This document shows, in pieces, positions 11,090 to 22,430 of a stretch of DNA of 64,000 nt. The position numbers and the translations under genes are program-made. Below the pieces are notes generated by a model. It was not told the DNA's origin. It saw nothing but the letters and a program-made list of their open reading frames with translations, and made no database searches. The DNA is from Triangularia verruculosa (lineage: Eukaryota > Ascomycota > Sordariomycetes > Sordariales > Podosporaceae). Positions within the stretch are counted from its first letter, which is position 1; the number at the start of each line of letters is the position of its first letter. The stretch spans positions 62,001 to 126,000 of the forward strand of contig MU863908.1 in NCBI GenBank assembly GCA_033296885.1, given 5' to 3'.

Positions 11090-11894
11090 GTTGTCACCTA
11101 GCCTGGAGGTGCCGTCCCTGGAGAGCAGCGGTCAGCGAAGAGGAATGGCGGCGGTGATAGCCACAATAGAAAAACGTTGAGCAAATTAAGCATAGGTGCG
11201 ATGTAGACTTTCATGCTCAAGGGCTAGGAGGTATATAGATAGGTATGTAGGGTGGCTGTCCGCTGTTTCGTTCAACAAAATGTTGCAGGTTCTATGTACC
11301 TAAATGTATTTGTACCGGCCTACAGTACCCAATAGCAGTGGAAGTGTCCAATCCTCTCGGCACGTGGATTAAATGGCTCCCTGTTAAATGCCTTGAGCGA
11401 GAGGGTGTAACGCCCAGACTTGTTTTGGCTGCATTTGGCTGCATGCCAATGCTTTAATCACGCTGCAAAAGAGCCTTAGGCCGAAAACCCGTGCACATCC
11501 TAGATATTTTGGGTTTTACAACCAAGACCATGGCAAGTGCGTGATCATCTGGTCCGTTTCAGCGCATATGTGATAAGACTCGACTTTATTCACGAATTGG
11601 TCTTCACCTGCATGGAAGGAAGGTACCTTATACAGGGGCTGCCCCCTCCCTTCATGCCATGTAGGTAGGGTGCATAATCTAGGTACCTAGCGCGGCCAAG
11701 TCCTTGTTGAACGAGCACGGATTAAGGATCTACCTTACCGAGCCTGTGCTCACTCGGCCCAGTTTCAAGTTACCTACATTCCCGGCGTAGGGAACGGGAA
11801 CGGCAGCATGTCACCAAGTATAACTAATTGTACTCCAGCACTCGGTCTGAAAGACATGCTGATATACTTCCCGCATCTTGTTTGGCCGGGAATA
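11090..11894. other. Intergenic, 800 bp, divergent promoter region
   Basis: This separates the oxygenase (minus) from amidase 1 (plus). It is rich in GGTAGGTA/TACCTA words and includes the perfect palindrome ctaggtacctag at 11679-11690. The plus-strand frame of amidase 1 is open from an earlier ATG at 11808. Confidence 0.5.
11679..11690. repeat. 12-bp palindrome, TAGGTACCTA family
   Basis: The sequence ctaggtacctag is its own reverse complement. It lies in the promoter region shared by the oxygenase and amidase 1. It belongs to the same word family as the palindromes at 80, 20291, 21100, 49671 and 56863. Confidence 0.65.
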
Positions 11895-14373
11895 ATGACT
11901 GAATCTTCTTCCGGCCATCGTCACTTGCGCAACCGGTACTGGATCCCAGCGGCTCGACCAGTCTTCATTGTTCTTACACAGTTCTTTCTTCTGCTCTTTG
12001 CTAGCTCAGCATTTGCAATGACTCGGCACATTTCGACTACCGTCAGACTTGGTGGTGTCGCATACTACATGCCCTCGTCTCCCGCTGTGAGTTTGAGCAA
12101 CATGCCATTTGATACGTGACGGGTGGATAAAGGTGTCTTGGTACTGATGTTTTGTTCCTGCCGCAGGCTAACCTAGGCTCTATCGGAAGTGGACAGATTG
12201 TTGAGCCATGTACCGTGTTATCCATCAATGAGACGATACCCACAACCTCGGATATCGAAGCAACTTTGCACAGATTCGGCAGGTCCGACGATGTCTGGTC
12301 TAAGGACTTTGCCAGCTGCATTATCATCCAAGCGAGTCTTGGCAAACATGACAGGGCTGCGATCAGATCGATCAAAAGAATCTTGCTAAGAGTGTCGCGT
12401 GTAGAGAAGATACATATATTGAAGGTCCAAAACCTATCAGAGGCGCTTCCAGAAGGCCCATACTTCCTGAATCACGGCCGGCTACATCAGGCGTTCCGAC
12501 TGTATGCGGATAAAAACGGGGCTTTTATAGTTTCAACAGTTCCATCCGATGATCATGGCACGTATGTATCATATCTTCCCCGATATCACGGCTTTAACCG
12601 TTTCATCTAACATACGGCAATACCTAGCTTTCAATCGCTTGACTGCTCTGCCTATGGCGAGCAACATCCCTCTGCATTGACCATAGCCGTGCCTTCGCGA
12701 CTCTACTACAAGCCGACCAAAGTGAAACCCTACGCAGGTTTACGCTTGGCAATCAAGGACAACATTGACCTAAAAGGACTCAAAACAGGGGCTTCGTCGC
12801 GAGCATATACGTCCCTTTATCCACCGCGAAAGCATAGTGCTGAAATCGTGCAACGGCTTATTGAACTCGGGTTTGTCATTGTCGGCAAAGTGAAGACAAC
12901 GCAGTTTGCGGATAGCGAATGGCCCACCAGCGACTGGGTGGATTACCATGCTCCTTTCAACCCTAGAGGAGACGGCCACCTTACAACCAGTGGAAGTAGC
13001 GCCGGCAGTGCTGCGGCGGTAGCAAGTTATCCATGGCTTGACTTTGCTCTTGGGACTGACTGTGAGTTAATCTTCCGCCTAAGTCGGGAAGAGTGGCTAG
13101 CGGAGAAAGCTTCTGACGCTACCAGCATTGGGAAGCATTCGAGCGCCAGCGGCCGCCCAGGGGATTTTTGGCATGCGATCCTCGCTTGGGGCGGCTAGTT
13201 TTCAAGGCATCATACCTTACAGCCCGTCAGTTGAGATTCTACCAGCCACGAACAGGAACTTCAGGCTGATATAACATAGCAAGTTCGACACGGTTGGCGG
13301 GTTCGCTCGAACTGCTCGAGAGTTCAGGGTGCTCGCTGAAGCTTTGTACGGCTCTCACACCCAGCTTCAAGCTGTAGAAAGCAAAGTGAGTCCAGATCCG
13401 TTGTAGTCGGAAGGAAGATCAAAGTAATTAACCGACGCAGACGCCAACCAAGATACTCTACCCAACTGATTACTGGCCACTGCGACACAACCTCAGTCAG
13501 GACCTTTTCAACGCCACTATCTCCAGAGTGGAGAACTTTTTAGGCATGAGCCGGACAGAAATCAGCCTTGAGAAAACATGGCAGCGACACCGTCCTTCTA
13601 ACATCACCGAATCTCTCAGCGGCTACATGGAACACGTATTCGAATGGGGCGCAAACCCAGACCAATGGACAGGTCTTTTCGAGAATTTCTTACCAGAATA
13701 CGAAGAACGGTTCGGGAAGCCACCAGTATTGAATCCCCAACTACGTTTCAAGGTGTACGTATCTTCTGTCAGACGGAAGCCTTTGCTCCATGTTCTCTAA
13801 CATGACGAACGACTTCTCAAAGGTGATGTCTAGAGCCGCTTGAGCTAACCAACCTGCACTCGCAGAGACTACCTGCCTACTGTTACATCCGAGCAACAGT
13901 CCGAAGCCCTTCGACGTCTGAAGGTCTATCAGGACTGGTTCTACAAGCATGTGATGCCTCCAGCTGACGAAAGCGGACACTCCAGCACGGTGATGGTGCT
14001 TCCCTGGACAGATGGGATACCAGACTACCGCGACAGATATCGTCATGGACCTCAGAAGTTCACAGGCATCGGGTTCTTCTTTTACAACGTTGGAACCTAT
14101 GCAGAGGCACCAGAGATTATCATCCCAGGTGAGAAACAGCCATTGGTAGAAATATCTTCATTCATTATTTTGCTGATTTGATCCCAAGCTGGGACAACGC
14201 CATACGTGTCAAAGTACACCGGAAGGACCGAGAGACTCCCTGCAGCTTTAGGGATTGTAGGCGCAAAGGGCAGCGACGTATCACTTGCTCGACTTGTAAG
14301 CGACATCTTCGACGGCACGGCGGTGGAAAATCCCCAACAAAGGTCCCAAAAGCCGCTATCACCGCGATTATGA
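11895..14373 (+). CDS. Amidase 1, amidase-signature family with N-terminal membrane anchor (662 aa)
   Basis: Eight exons: 11895-12086, 12167-12561, 12628-13061, 13126-13225, 13280-13385, 13441-13754, 13866-14128 and 14189-14373, all phase-consistent. A hydrophobic segment (PVFIVLTQFFLLLFASSAFA) near residue 25 is a signal anchor or signal peptide. A fungal N-terminal extension of about 200 aa is followed by the amidase core. The core contains the catalytic Lys in LRLAIKDNIDLKG, the cis-Ser region TSGSSAGSAAA, and GTDSLGSIRAPAAAQGIFG with the nucleophile-side Ser. It hydrolyses an amide bond; the substrate is unknown. The 11808 ATG would add 29 residues. It is a paralogue of the gene at 28322-30718, sharing the same N-terminal extension and core motifs. 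Confidence 0.85.
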
Positions 14374-14456
14374 CAATGTGCCTTGGCCTGAAGGCAATTT
14401 CAATGCTGGTGACGCTACAGGAGAGCAGCCAGGTTCTTAGACCTATAGCTTGGCTC

Positions 14457-16761
14457 TTATCGAGAAATAAACATCTCATCAAAACCAATCACCTCCCACT
14501 TCTTCGTCTCTGTGTTCAGAGTCAAATTGGTCCCCGTAGTAGTCCCACCTTGCGCAAAGCCAGCCTCAACCCTTCCCCCAGCAACAGGGCGGGAAAGCTT
14601 GTTCTCACCAGCCGAAACGGTGAAGTTGGCCAACGGCAATTCCCAAGAGTTTCTCGTTGCGACAGTGGGCGAACCTGTTTCGTGTCAGCGTGAGACATGT
14701 GGCCTGAGACATCGGAGTGCCTACCGAAAAAGCCAGCTGTGACCTTGTCCTTTTGGACAGACAGCACGAAATATCCGCGGTAATACCCTTCATGCCACTG
14801 GAGAACGTCTGTATTGCCGACTCGGTTGCGAGCATCCGTGTTAGCGGCACTGATGGGGCCCGCTCGACCGCTGGAGCTGACTGCTGTGCCGGCAAATTCG
14901 ACGCCCAAAGCACCAGCGCCGGTGGTGGGATTGTACTCTGACTGGCCACGCCATGTCACATCAGAGACCTGTGAATTGTCAGCCACATGATGGATGGGAG
15001 ATGGAAGACGAAGCTCCGCACTTACCCAGTTCCGGTGGCTATCTCCAGCCAGGAAAACATTGTTGTCAATGTTGTTGTCGATAATATGTTGCAGAGTACG
15101 GTTGCGGTTGGCGGTGTACCCCTATTGCCTTCAGTGTTAGAAACGGCCTTGACCTTTGCCAATGTATTTGGGAGAGAAACTTACACCCCAGGTATCAGTT
15201 CCCGCTCCATCTGCCCCGGAGAAAATAACCTGGCTGCCAATAATCCTCCACTTGGCACCCCTATCTTTTGACTCCTTCAAAGTGCGATAGAACCAGTTCT
15301 CTTGTCTACCACCCATCAACGACCGTGAGGCCTCGTCACGGATGAGCTCAATGTAGGCATCATTCCAGCCCAAGGACGTGATGCTGCGGTCGTAGTTTCT
15401 TGTGTCAAGAATGATCAGGTCGGCAAGGTTGCCGAGCTGGAATGAACGCCAGATTCGAAGGTTGTCGTCAAGATCAACTTGTCTGTCATCTAGATCAGTA
15501 CATGCAGGGAGGAATGTCAGAGAAGGCTGTGTACCTGATGGGCATCCATTCAAAGTATGCTCTGACAGCATTCATCTTTCTCTGATCAACACTGACCATT
15601 CTTCCACCCTGGCGGAACGAAGCCTCGGTGTTGTTCAATGCACTAAAACCATCTCTGTAGCCGTTGTTGGCCACCTCGTGGTCATCCCATGTCGGAATCC
15701 AGGGGTGGCTCGCAGCCAGGAGCTGGAGATCAGGCTCGGTGCGGTACTGGGTTCTGTGGTTAGTCACCCTGCCAGTGTACCTAATCATATGGAAAAATCA
15801 GCTCACCTGGCCATGGCGCGTCCGGTAGTCACCCAGTGTGAATGTCACGCGCGGTGGATCGTGTGCCCTCTCACCACCGCCAGCACTCTCGTAGATGTAG
15901 TCGCCGAGATGGATCTAGCGTCGTCAGCGCCAATTGCACACTCTGATGATAAGTTGAACTTACGACATAGTCTAATCCTCCTTTCCTAGCAGCGTTTCCA
16001 TAGGCATTGAAATACCCATTTGCTACCCGCGGTGATTAGCCCCTTATCTCCCCCTTTTTGCCCCTGGCCAAAAGTAAACAAATGAGAACAGGCATAAACT
16101 CACGGAAATTGCTGCAACTGAACACCGCCAGCTTCACTTCACTGACGTCATCGCCCTCATCTGGCGTAGTCTTGGTTCTCCCAACCTCGCTCTTCTTATC
16201 AGAACCGCAAATGGTGAACTGGTAGTTGTATTCCGTGAATGGACTCAACCCCGTCGCCTCGACCTTGATGGTGAAATCGATATCGCTCGTGGTGTAAGCC
16301 TTACCACTTGCAACTGCCGTCTCATTTCCTTGTCGTTTAAATTTCTTTAGTGATGACGTGCCGTTGGAGGGCGTTGCTGCACGCCAAACAGCCCAATCAA
16401 CACAGATGGGATTGGGGTCGGCTTTGATGTATCGCTCGGTCTCGTGGGAGTAGAGGGGAACATTTCCCTCGACTGTTATGTTGCCCAGGTCGGACGCCAA
16501 TGAAGGCGCAACGCGGGTCCAGAGAATGACGCTTGTCGGGTAAGGGTCGCCGGAGGCAACGCCGTGCGTGAAACTGAGGTCCTCGGGGGCGTACGGTACG
16601 GAGTCACGCTTGAGGCTACGGCGCTGAACGATGGGGAGGTCGATGCCGAGATTTGAGTGACGGGCCGAGGGACTGTGGTAGTTGAGGTTGGTGGAGAGGT
16701 CAAGATTCGTGGATAACGAGCTCGAGACAGCCACGAGGGCTGAGAGGATGAGGCCCTTCAT
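14457..16761 (-). CDS. Secreted PhoD-like alkaline phosphatase/phosphodiesterase (630 aa)
   Basis: Eight minus-strand exons, 16761-16104, 16022-15964, 15914-15807, 15746-15535, 15482-15185, 15121-15026, 14968-14725 and 14674-14457, have introns of 43 to 81 nt. Residues 1-20 (MKGLILSALVAVSSS) are a signal peptide, which is why the inner ATG at 16761 is preferred over the one at 16827. The PhoD order is complete: LSFTHGVASGDPYPTSVILWTR, FSCSNFP, HLGDYIYE, WDDHEVANNGYRDG, LDTRNYDR, SQVIFSG and LAGDSHRNW, giving the metal-binding Asp, Asn and His residues. Such enzymes release phosphate outside the cell and are usually induced by phosphate starvation. The 3' end is only 83 bases from the convergent amidase 1. 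Confidence 0.92.
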
Positions 16762-17587
16762 GTCGAGAGTGTACACCAATGGGTCTCTATCTTCACTGTT
16801 TTGAGGTAGACAGGGACAGACCGGCATTCACTCGGCATGCCATCTCGTTTTAAACCCTTTGGAAAGTATAACCTGAGCCGTTCTGTACGTCATATCCAGG
16901 AACACGCACCCTAATACATGAGGTTTATTGGTTGGATAATTGTATGTATGCAAGAACTCCTGCAACCTGTCGTACCTCTGGAGTGGGAGGTTCACGAACA
17001 CAGAAGTGATCGTCCCGGACTTGACATTCGACTTGGAATTATTACCAACATCTTCCATTTGATTCACCACGTGCAAGCTGCCACAGAATTTATTGCTGCC
17101 CACGTCGATCACGAAAACGTTGCAATTGTTACCTCTTATGGAGACATGTCAGGGCAGCTACCACCACCTTCCAAACCGAGGACCGGGTAGAGTGGGGGGA
17201 AAAGAGGGGCACATTCGGTGTATGGATGCGGCACGTGTATGTGTCGCACAGGGGTGTTGTCGTGCTGCCGCTGACCTTGGCTTCACCGGTGTCACCTCAA
17301 GGTGAAGGTTAGCCCCAGAGAGATGTATATCAGCCTCAAGGGCTTATGTCAGCCCTGACGGCCAAAGCTCGAGAGTTCAGGCATTACAATCTCGCTTGTG
17401 CCATTGGAAGACATTCGGATGTCAGCTCTCCAATCACATTGTCAGCATCGGACTGTTGGTGCTTGGCGGTTGTCCATGTCACCAGGAGCCAACAGTGTTC
17501 CCGAGGATTTGAGCTTGTTTACCTATCTCTCGCAGGAACCCCGAAACTTCAAAGCTTTATGTCAGGCTCGCGGTGACTGACTGACAA
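16762..17587. other. Shared promoter region of the phosphatase and the P450, 825 bp
   Basis: The two flanking genes are divergent. Short ORFs of 70-94 codons in both directions show no family likeness. No regulatory motif can be assigned with confidence. Confidence 0.45.
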
Positions 17588-19171
17588 ATGGCGACCTTCA
17601 AAGATAGCGTTGACTGGCTATCGAGCAATCCCCCGGTAGTTACTGGGATAGCTGCCGTCCTGCTCGCCATCCTCATCAACACCCTCACGACACCACGCCA
17701 GGTAGATCCACGCGAGCCCCCTTTGCTAAAGCCCACAATCCCGTTCATCGGACACATCATCGGGCTGATCCGGCATCAAGCGGAATACCATCGAATTCTC
17801 CAGCGAAAGTCCGGGCAGGCAATCGTCACACTGCCGATGTTGACGGGAAAGATGTACGCCATCTGGGATCCGTCTCTAATATCCGCTGGCCTCAAAAACA
17901 AACATCTCTCGACAAAACCGCAGATCAAATCCGCCGTCTCACCACTGATGAAAGTTAGCAAAGGGACGGTTGATTTGATGATGGGCGATCAGGGCGATCA
18001 CTTGCAGGATCGTATCATGTTGCATGCCATCCCCACCAGCTTCTCCGGAGAGGCGCAGCAAAGTTTCATAGAAGGCGCCTTAAAGGAGGTTTCTCGCCAG
18101 TTTACCTCTCTGTCAAGCTCGAGCCAGCAGCAAGACATTCCCAACGTGTGGGTCTGGGTCAGAGAACTTGTTGCAAAAGCTACTACTCCGCCGCTGTATG
18201 GGAAAGATCAGGACCCATTCACCAGGGACCCTAGTCTGATACAATATTTCTGGGACTACAACGAATATCTCATGGGATTACTAATCGACATCTTCCCGTC
18301 CATTCTCGCTCGCAAAGGACACCTCGGTCGAAAGAAACTCGTTGAAGCCCTCGCTCCCTACTACAAGTCCCAAGCCGAAGACAGCCCCGACGCCTCCGCT
18401 CTGATCCGACTTCGCGCACGGGAGATGCGAAATGCCGGGCTTCCGGTCGAGGATATTGCCAAAATCGAAGCGTTGCTCCCTTTCGCTGCTATGACGAACA
18501 CCGTTCCGACTTTGTTTTGGTTCTTCACCCATGTCTTCACCCGCCCTGAAGTCGTCAAGCAACTGAGAAAAGAAGTCGAGGACTCGTTGCTGTCTAGGGA
18601 TGGGCCAAAGGCAAAGCTGGTCCTTTCGACAAGCATACTGGAGCAGACAACACCCCTGTTGTGGAGCTGCTACAAAGAGACGCTCCGCCTCACAGTTCAC
18701 CAGATTGCCACCCGAACAGTAATGCAAGACACGACCATCACCTCGAACACCACAGGCCGAACGTACTTCTTGCAGGAAGGGACCGTGGTGCAGATGTCGA
18801 TCGGAGTGTCCCACTCTCTGCCCGAGTACTGGGGAACCACCAACCAAGAGTTCAAGGCTGACCGGTTTGTTGGTTTGACAAAAGAGGAGGAGAGAGGCTT
18901 GAAGATAGCTCATCAGCCGTATGGTGGTGGACTGCATCTCTGTCCCGGGAGACACTTCGCTTTGGCCGAGATGATGGCCATCATGACGACACTGCTTGTT
19001 GGGTTCAAGGTGGATAGTTTGGATGGGAGGGAAGACTGGAAAGGTCCGGATAGGGGCGTGGCAAGCATTGTGGATGCTGCGACCAAACCGAAGAGTGACG
19101 GACAAGGGTTTGGAGCTAGGATTAGGAGACGTAAGGGCTGGGAGGATGTTGCTTGGGAATATGAGTTCTAG
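17588..19171 (+). CDS. Cytochrome P450 monooxygenase (527 aa)
   Basis: A single-exon gene. A hydrophobic N-terminal anchor (VVTGIAAVLLAILINTL, about residues 17-33) places it in the ER membrane. It has a proline-rich hinge, then the conserved E-x-x-R in CYKETLRL (E364, R367) and the heme-binding loop PYGGGLHLCPGRHFA with the cysteine ligand at about residue 452. Length and motifs are those of a complete class II P450. The heme loop with HLCPGRHF resembles fungal proteins annotated as sterol 7-alpha-hydroxylase-like, but the substrate cannot be read from sequence. The lack of introns contrasts with the intron-rich neighbours. Confidence 0.93.
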   Translation: MATFKDSVDWLSSNPPVVTGIAAVLLAILINTLTTPRQVDPREPPLLKPTIPFIGHIIGLIRHQAEYHRILQRKSGQAIVTLPMLTGKMYAIWDPSLISAGLKNKHLSTKPQIKSAVSPLMKVSKGTVDLMMGDQGDHLQDRIMLHAIPTSFSGEAQQSFIEGALKEVSRQFTSLSSSSQQQDIPNVWVWVRELVAKATTPPLYGKDQDPFTRDPSLIQYFWDYNEYLMGLLIDIFPSILARKGHLGRKKLVEALAPYYKSQAEDSPDASALIRLRAREMRNAGLPVEDIAKIEALLPFAAMTNTVPTLFWFFTHVFTRPEVVKQLRKEVEDSLLSRDGPKAKLVLSTSILEQTTPLLWSCYKETLRLTVHQIATRTVMQDTTITSNTTGRTYFLQEGTVVQMSIGVSHSLPEYWGTTNQEFKADRFVGLTKEEERGLKIAHQPYGGGLHLCPGRHFALAEMMAIMTTLLVGFKVDSLDGREDWKGPDRGVASIVDAATKPKSDGQGFGARIRRRKGWEDVAWEYEF

Positions 19172-20290
19172 ATACGAGGCTGCTGAAGTCATACGGCGAT
19201 GCAGGTACTGTAGACTTTCCGCCGATATCCCAGGCTATCCTTTATTAAGGTCGATCTATCCAAAGTAGATGAGTGAAGTAGCACAGAATAAAATAGGTAT
19301 ATGATGGGCCCAGGGAACTTTTAGTGGCCAGGAAGTACAATACCCGGTCCACCTAGCGATTGATGTCCAGCCCCCGAACCCCTGAACCCCTATTCCTTTC
19401 AGGCCCACTTTTGTTACCTACTTTTCTACGATTGTTGATGTCGCGGTAAAATCTCCGAGAGCGATACCAGAGCGGCGGATATATCGTCTGAGGCCAAGTT
19501 CTGATTCATCAAGGCAAGGGCCTTCTTGATTCTGTCCAGGACTTCCGATTCATGAGGGTGGCACTTGGTAGATCTGCTCGTCTTAGAAGTTAACTGTAGT
19601 TATTCGGCACACTTCTAGACAGATTCCGGGTTTGCCGAGTTGACTTTACTATCTTGGTTGGTGAAGTACGGTAGCTTTTAGCAGCTACTTAACGGATGTA
19701 AACTGTTTTGTTAGAATATACGGGATGTTAGTTCTGCATGAACAATGCAGTTTGCTTCACAGTAGGTATCTCCGGCGAGGCTTCCAAGCTCTCATTCCAT
19801 CGGATAAGCACCTACTCATGATAATGTGGGCTTGAGAAGCATGCAAAATTACGCCCATTGTCATCAGGCTCTAGCCAATTTATTAGTAATACATCGTTTT
19901 GTGAAGAGATATATCCCTTGCTTTAGCCCTTGGCAAAGGACGTTCACATGTTTTGTAGCCGGTTCCAACCTTGCGCGAAGCGCGCGCAGGCATCAAGACA
20001 TAGCGGTGGAGCTATCAAAGCTGTCCAGGTAGGTAGAGACAAGGCATTATCTGCAATGGGGTGAGGGATATTCACATGTCGACCTATCCCGGATGAGATA
20101 CGGTTGCGGAGGGTGGGTGGGCGAAGTGCATGCAGCTCACACTGATTGGGGAGCCGAGCGCCTGTTGGCCTCGAAACTTGGCCGGATTGCGACAGAGTGA
20201 GATCACAAGAAAACATACTCGGCCTTAGCCGCCTTCCTCGATTTCTGACATGTTTATTTAGCAATAGTTCATGACAACATGTAGGAATCA

Positions 20291-20300
20291 TACCTAGGTA
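20291..20300. repeat. 10-bp palindrome TACCTAGGTA
   Basis: A perfect palindrome in a gene-poor stretch, and a member of the dispersed TACCTAGGTA/TAGGTACCTA word family. Confidence 0.6.
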
Positions 20301-21099
20301 GCTAGTCATACGACCGAGCCGACTGTCGTCGTTGACGGCAGGACAAGAACTGCCTGCTGTTAGAGGCGAAAGAAAGAGATGGTAAGGAGGTAGGCGAGGT
20401 TGAGCATTTGAGAGCTCCTGTTGTGGCAGCAGCAACTGCAATGCAAATAAGGAGGCAAACCAGCTTGTGAAGGCGTCGACAAGGGCTCTGAGACCGAGAC
20501 ACGATCCTTCTGGGGCAGTTCCTTAGCCAGACTGAAGAAAGCCGTGACCATCCAATCAGCTATCTTCCCACATTGGCCGGTCAAGTCTTCAGCGTCTGCA
20601 CAGCCTGACGGCAGTATGTCGGTTTGTCACTTTCGCTGCTTCCCCGCATTTGTGGCTTTATGAGACACCCCTCTCGGCCGTCACGGCGCGAACTGGCAAC
20701 CCGTCAACGAGAATGTCGGTGTGGCTGGGGTCTTCCCGTGGGTCGTTTGGTTTGGGGACCGATACCTTTGCAAGCTATATGCGCTGATGGCAGGTCGCAA
20801 GGCGTCCGACCCTTTGCCCAGAGTGGCCTGCATGCACTTGGTTCGCGGACCTCCTTCTGGCTGGGAAGCCTTTCGTGACCTGATATGCCAGACGTCTTCA
20901 TGTTCACCCTCCAACTCCCGTATATTACCCACAAAGCTGGGGCAGCGCTCTCAGATAAGTGCCTTAGGTTGTCTGTTCTGAAAGCTCTATGTTCTGAGCA
21001 TTAATGCGTTTGTTGGGTCATACCTTGACCCCATCCCATCTCTGGACGGCCGTTTTCCCACATTGACTTTTGTATCAGTTTGGATTCCTATCTTTTATT

Positions 21100-21111
21100 G
21101 TACCTAGGTAC
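21100..21111. repeat. 12-bp palindrome GTACCTAGGTAC
   Basis: A perfect palindrome 16 bases before the ATG at 21127, so it falls in the 5' leader or core promoter of the coiled-coil gene. It belongs to the same word family as the others. Confidence 0.6.
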
Positions 21112-21126
21112 TCTAACACTGGGAAA

Positions 21127-22140
21127 ATGTCCCTCTATGACGCTCTGCCTCCTCCTGGCTCCGAATCCCGTCGCTATGAGCAGCCATACTGCAGGTCTGA
21201 AGCAGATGAATCAACGTTGTATCCACCTGAATTTAACGATGTGTATGCATTTAATAGGGATCCCGCTCCCTGGGGTCCCGGCCTCGACGAGCCGGGCGAG
21301 AGTGCTCCTGATTCCACTGGCCCTTTGTTGCCATTGAACAGCAGGCGACATTTTCCGAGTTACCGTCGAGGGCATGCTGGTCCGTGGCCGCCGCACAATG
21401 GACTAAACATGGGGCTTCCTCAACATCAGTGGATTAACCATCCCACCCCAGCTGGTGGAATGTCAATGTTCTCCACGTTCCCTGCCCCACCACCTCCACA
21501 GCCGCCACCCTTTCAACATCGCCAACACTATGTTCACGGCGATGGTGAAGGATATCATTCTCGTCCACGACAGTTCCAAGAACCTGCGAGGAGAAGAAAA
21601 AGATCCCGGAGCACTCCCGGAGGAGCGAGGGTCTCTGATCCGCACACCACTCGGATGTTATCAGATATCAAGAAGACTGTGGACGACTTGAGGGATGAAC
21701 AAATGGAGATGAATATCGACATGCAAACAAGAGCGGCCGAAGAAAAGAAGGAGCACCAACGGCGGGAAGAGCGGGATCGTCGATTTGAGGCGCGACTAAG
21801 GGGCGTTGAGGAGGCCCAGAGAAGGCACACCATGGGATTGAGTACACAAATCAGGGAAGAAGTCTACAATGTCATTTCAGAGCTCCAGCACGACCATATC
21901 ACGCATCCACCTCGGCAGCTAGGGCCGGACTCAGCATACTCGTCGGAGACATCAATATCAATGGGGCTTGACCCATCTCGGACGAGACCGAATGCTCGAC
22001 GGGGTGATACTGGCTTGGCTGTTGGGGACGTGCAACCTTTTAGTGGATGGGTGGGATCTGATCGTCTTCCGGTGGACGGTTGGTTGTCTTTGCGAAACTC
22101 ACAAGAACGGGACTCTTACCGACGGCCAACATTCCGTTAA
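21127..22140 (+). CDS. Coiled-coil protein with disordered N-terminus (337 aa)
   Basis: A single-exon ORF. The start at MSLYDALPPPG is preferred; the frame is open to an ATG at 21070. The first 180 residues are rich in P, G and H and likely disordered. There is a basic patch RRRKRSRS that could act as a nuclear signal, followed by a charged coiled coil at about residues 190-285 (KKEHQRREERDRRFEARL and neighbours). The C-terminal 60 residues are again low in predicted order. No enzyme motif is present. The family is not recognised; the features suggest a structural or nuclear protein, by inference only. Confidence 0.65.
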   Translation: MSLYDALPPPGSESRRYEQPYCRSEADESTLYPPEFNDVYAFNRDPAPWGPGLDEPGESAPDSTGPLLPLNSRRHFPSYRRGHAGPWPPHNGLNMGLPQHQWINHPTPAGGMSMFSTFPAPPPPQPPPFQHRQHYVHGDGEGYHSRPRQFQEPARRRKRSRSTPGGARVSDPHTTRMLSDIKKTVDDLRDEQMEMNIDMQTRAAEEKKEHQRREERDRRFEARLRGVEEAQRRHTMGLSTQIREEVYNVISELQHDHITHPPRQLGPDSAYSSETSISMGLDPSRTRPNARRGDTGLAVGDVQPFSGWVGSDRLPVDGWLSLRNSQERDSYRRPTFR

Positions 22141-22317
22141 TACCTACCTACCTTTTCAACAGAAAGATTTTCAGCTGTCATATTCAACAAGGAAGATTGG
22201 TTCCAATGGTGGAAGCGGCCCTGTGTGATAGTCGATGAGAGATTGTATAGAATTAATACATGGTACCTAATTGTTCATCGAACCTTTGGAAGCATTCTGC
22301 TCTTAGCTTGGATATCT

Positions 22318-22430
22318 CAGGTGAGATCGGCAATGACTGCCGGTTCACCAGACTGTTCTGTGCAGACATTAGCTTTTAATCTTACGTTTAGACATGGGAA
22401 TGAATGAATGAATTATGATATCACCTACCT
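22318..22430. repeat. Dispersed repeat, copy A (about 110 bp)
   Basis: Starting at caggtgagatcgg and ending at cacctacct, this stretch is clearly similar to 28213-28317. Shared blocks include accagactgtt, tgtgcagacattagc, cgtttagacatgggaatga and attatga. Copy A has an extra tga-atga-atga stretch. It lies just downstream (minus-strand sense) of the copia remnant. Confidence 0.75.

Larger units (their letters stand above)
19172..21126. other. Gene-poor region, 1.95 kb
   Basis: Only short overlapping ORFs of 60-165 codons on both strands are present, none with a recognisable family. It includes the 10-bp palindrome tacctaggta at 20291-20300 and a 12-bp one, gtacctaggtac, at 21100-21111 just upstream of the next gene. 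Confidence 0.45.

Noticed and set aside
18281..19192. 303-codon minus-strand ORF
   Set aside because: Antisense shadow of the P450, whose motifs are clear on the plus strand.
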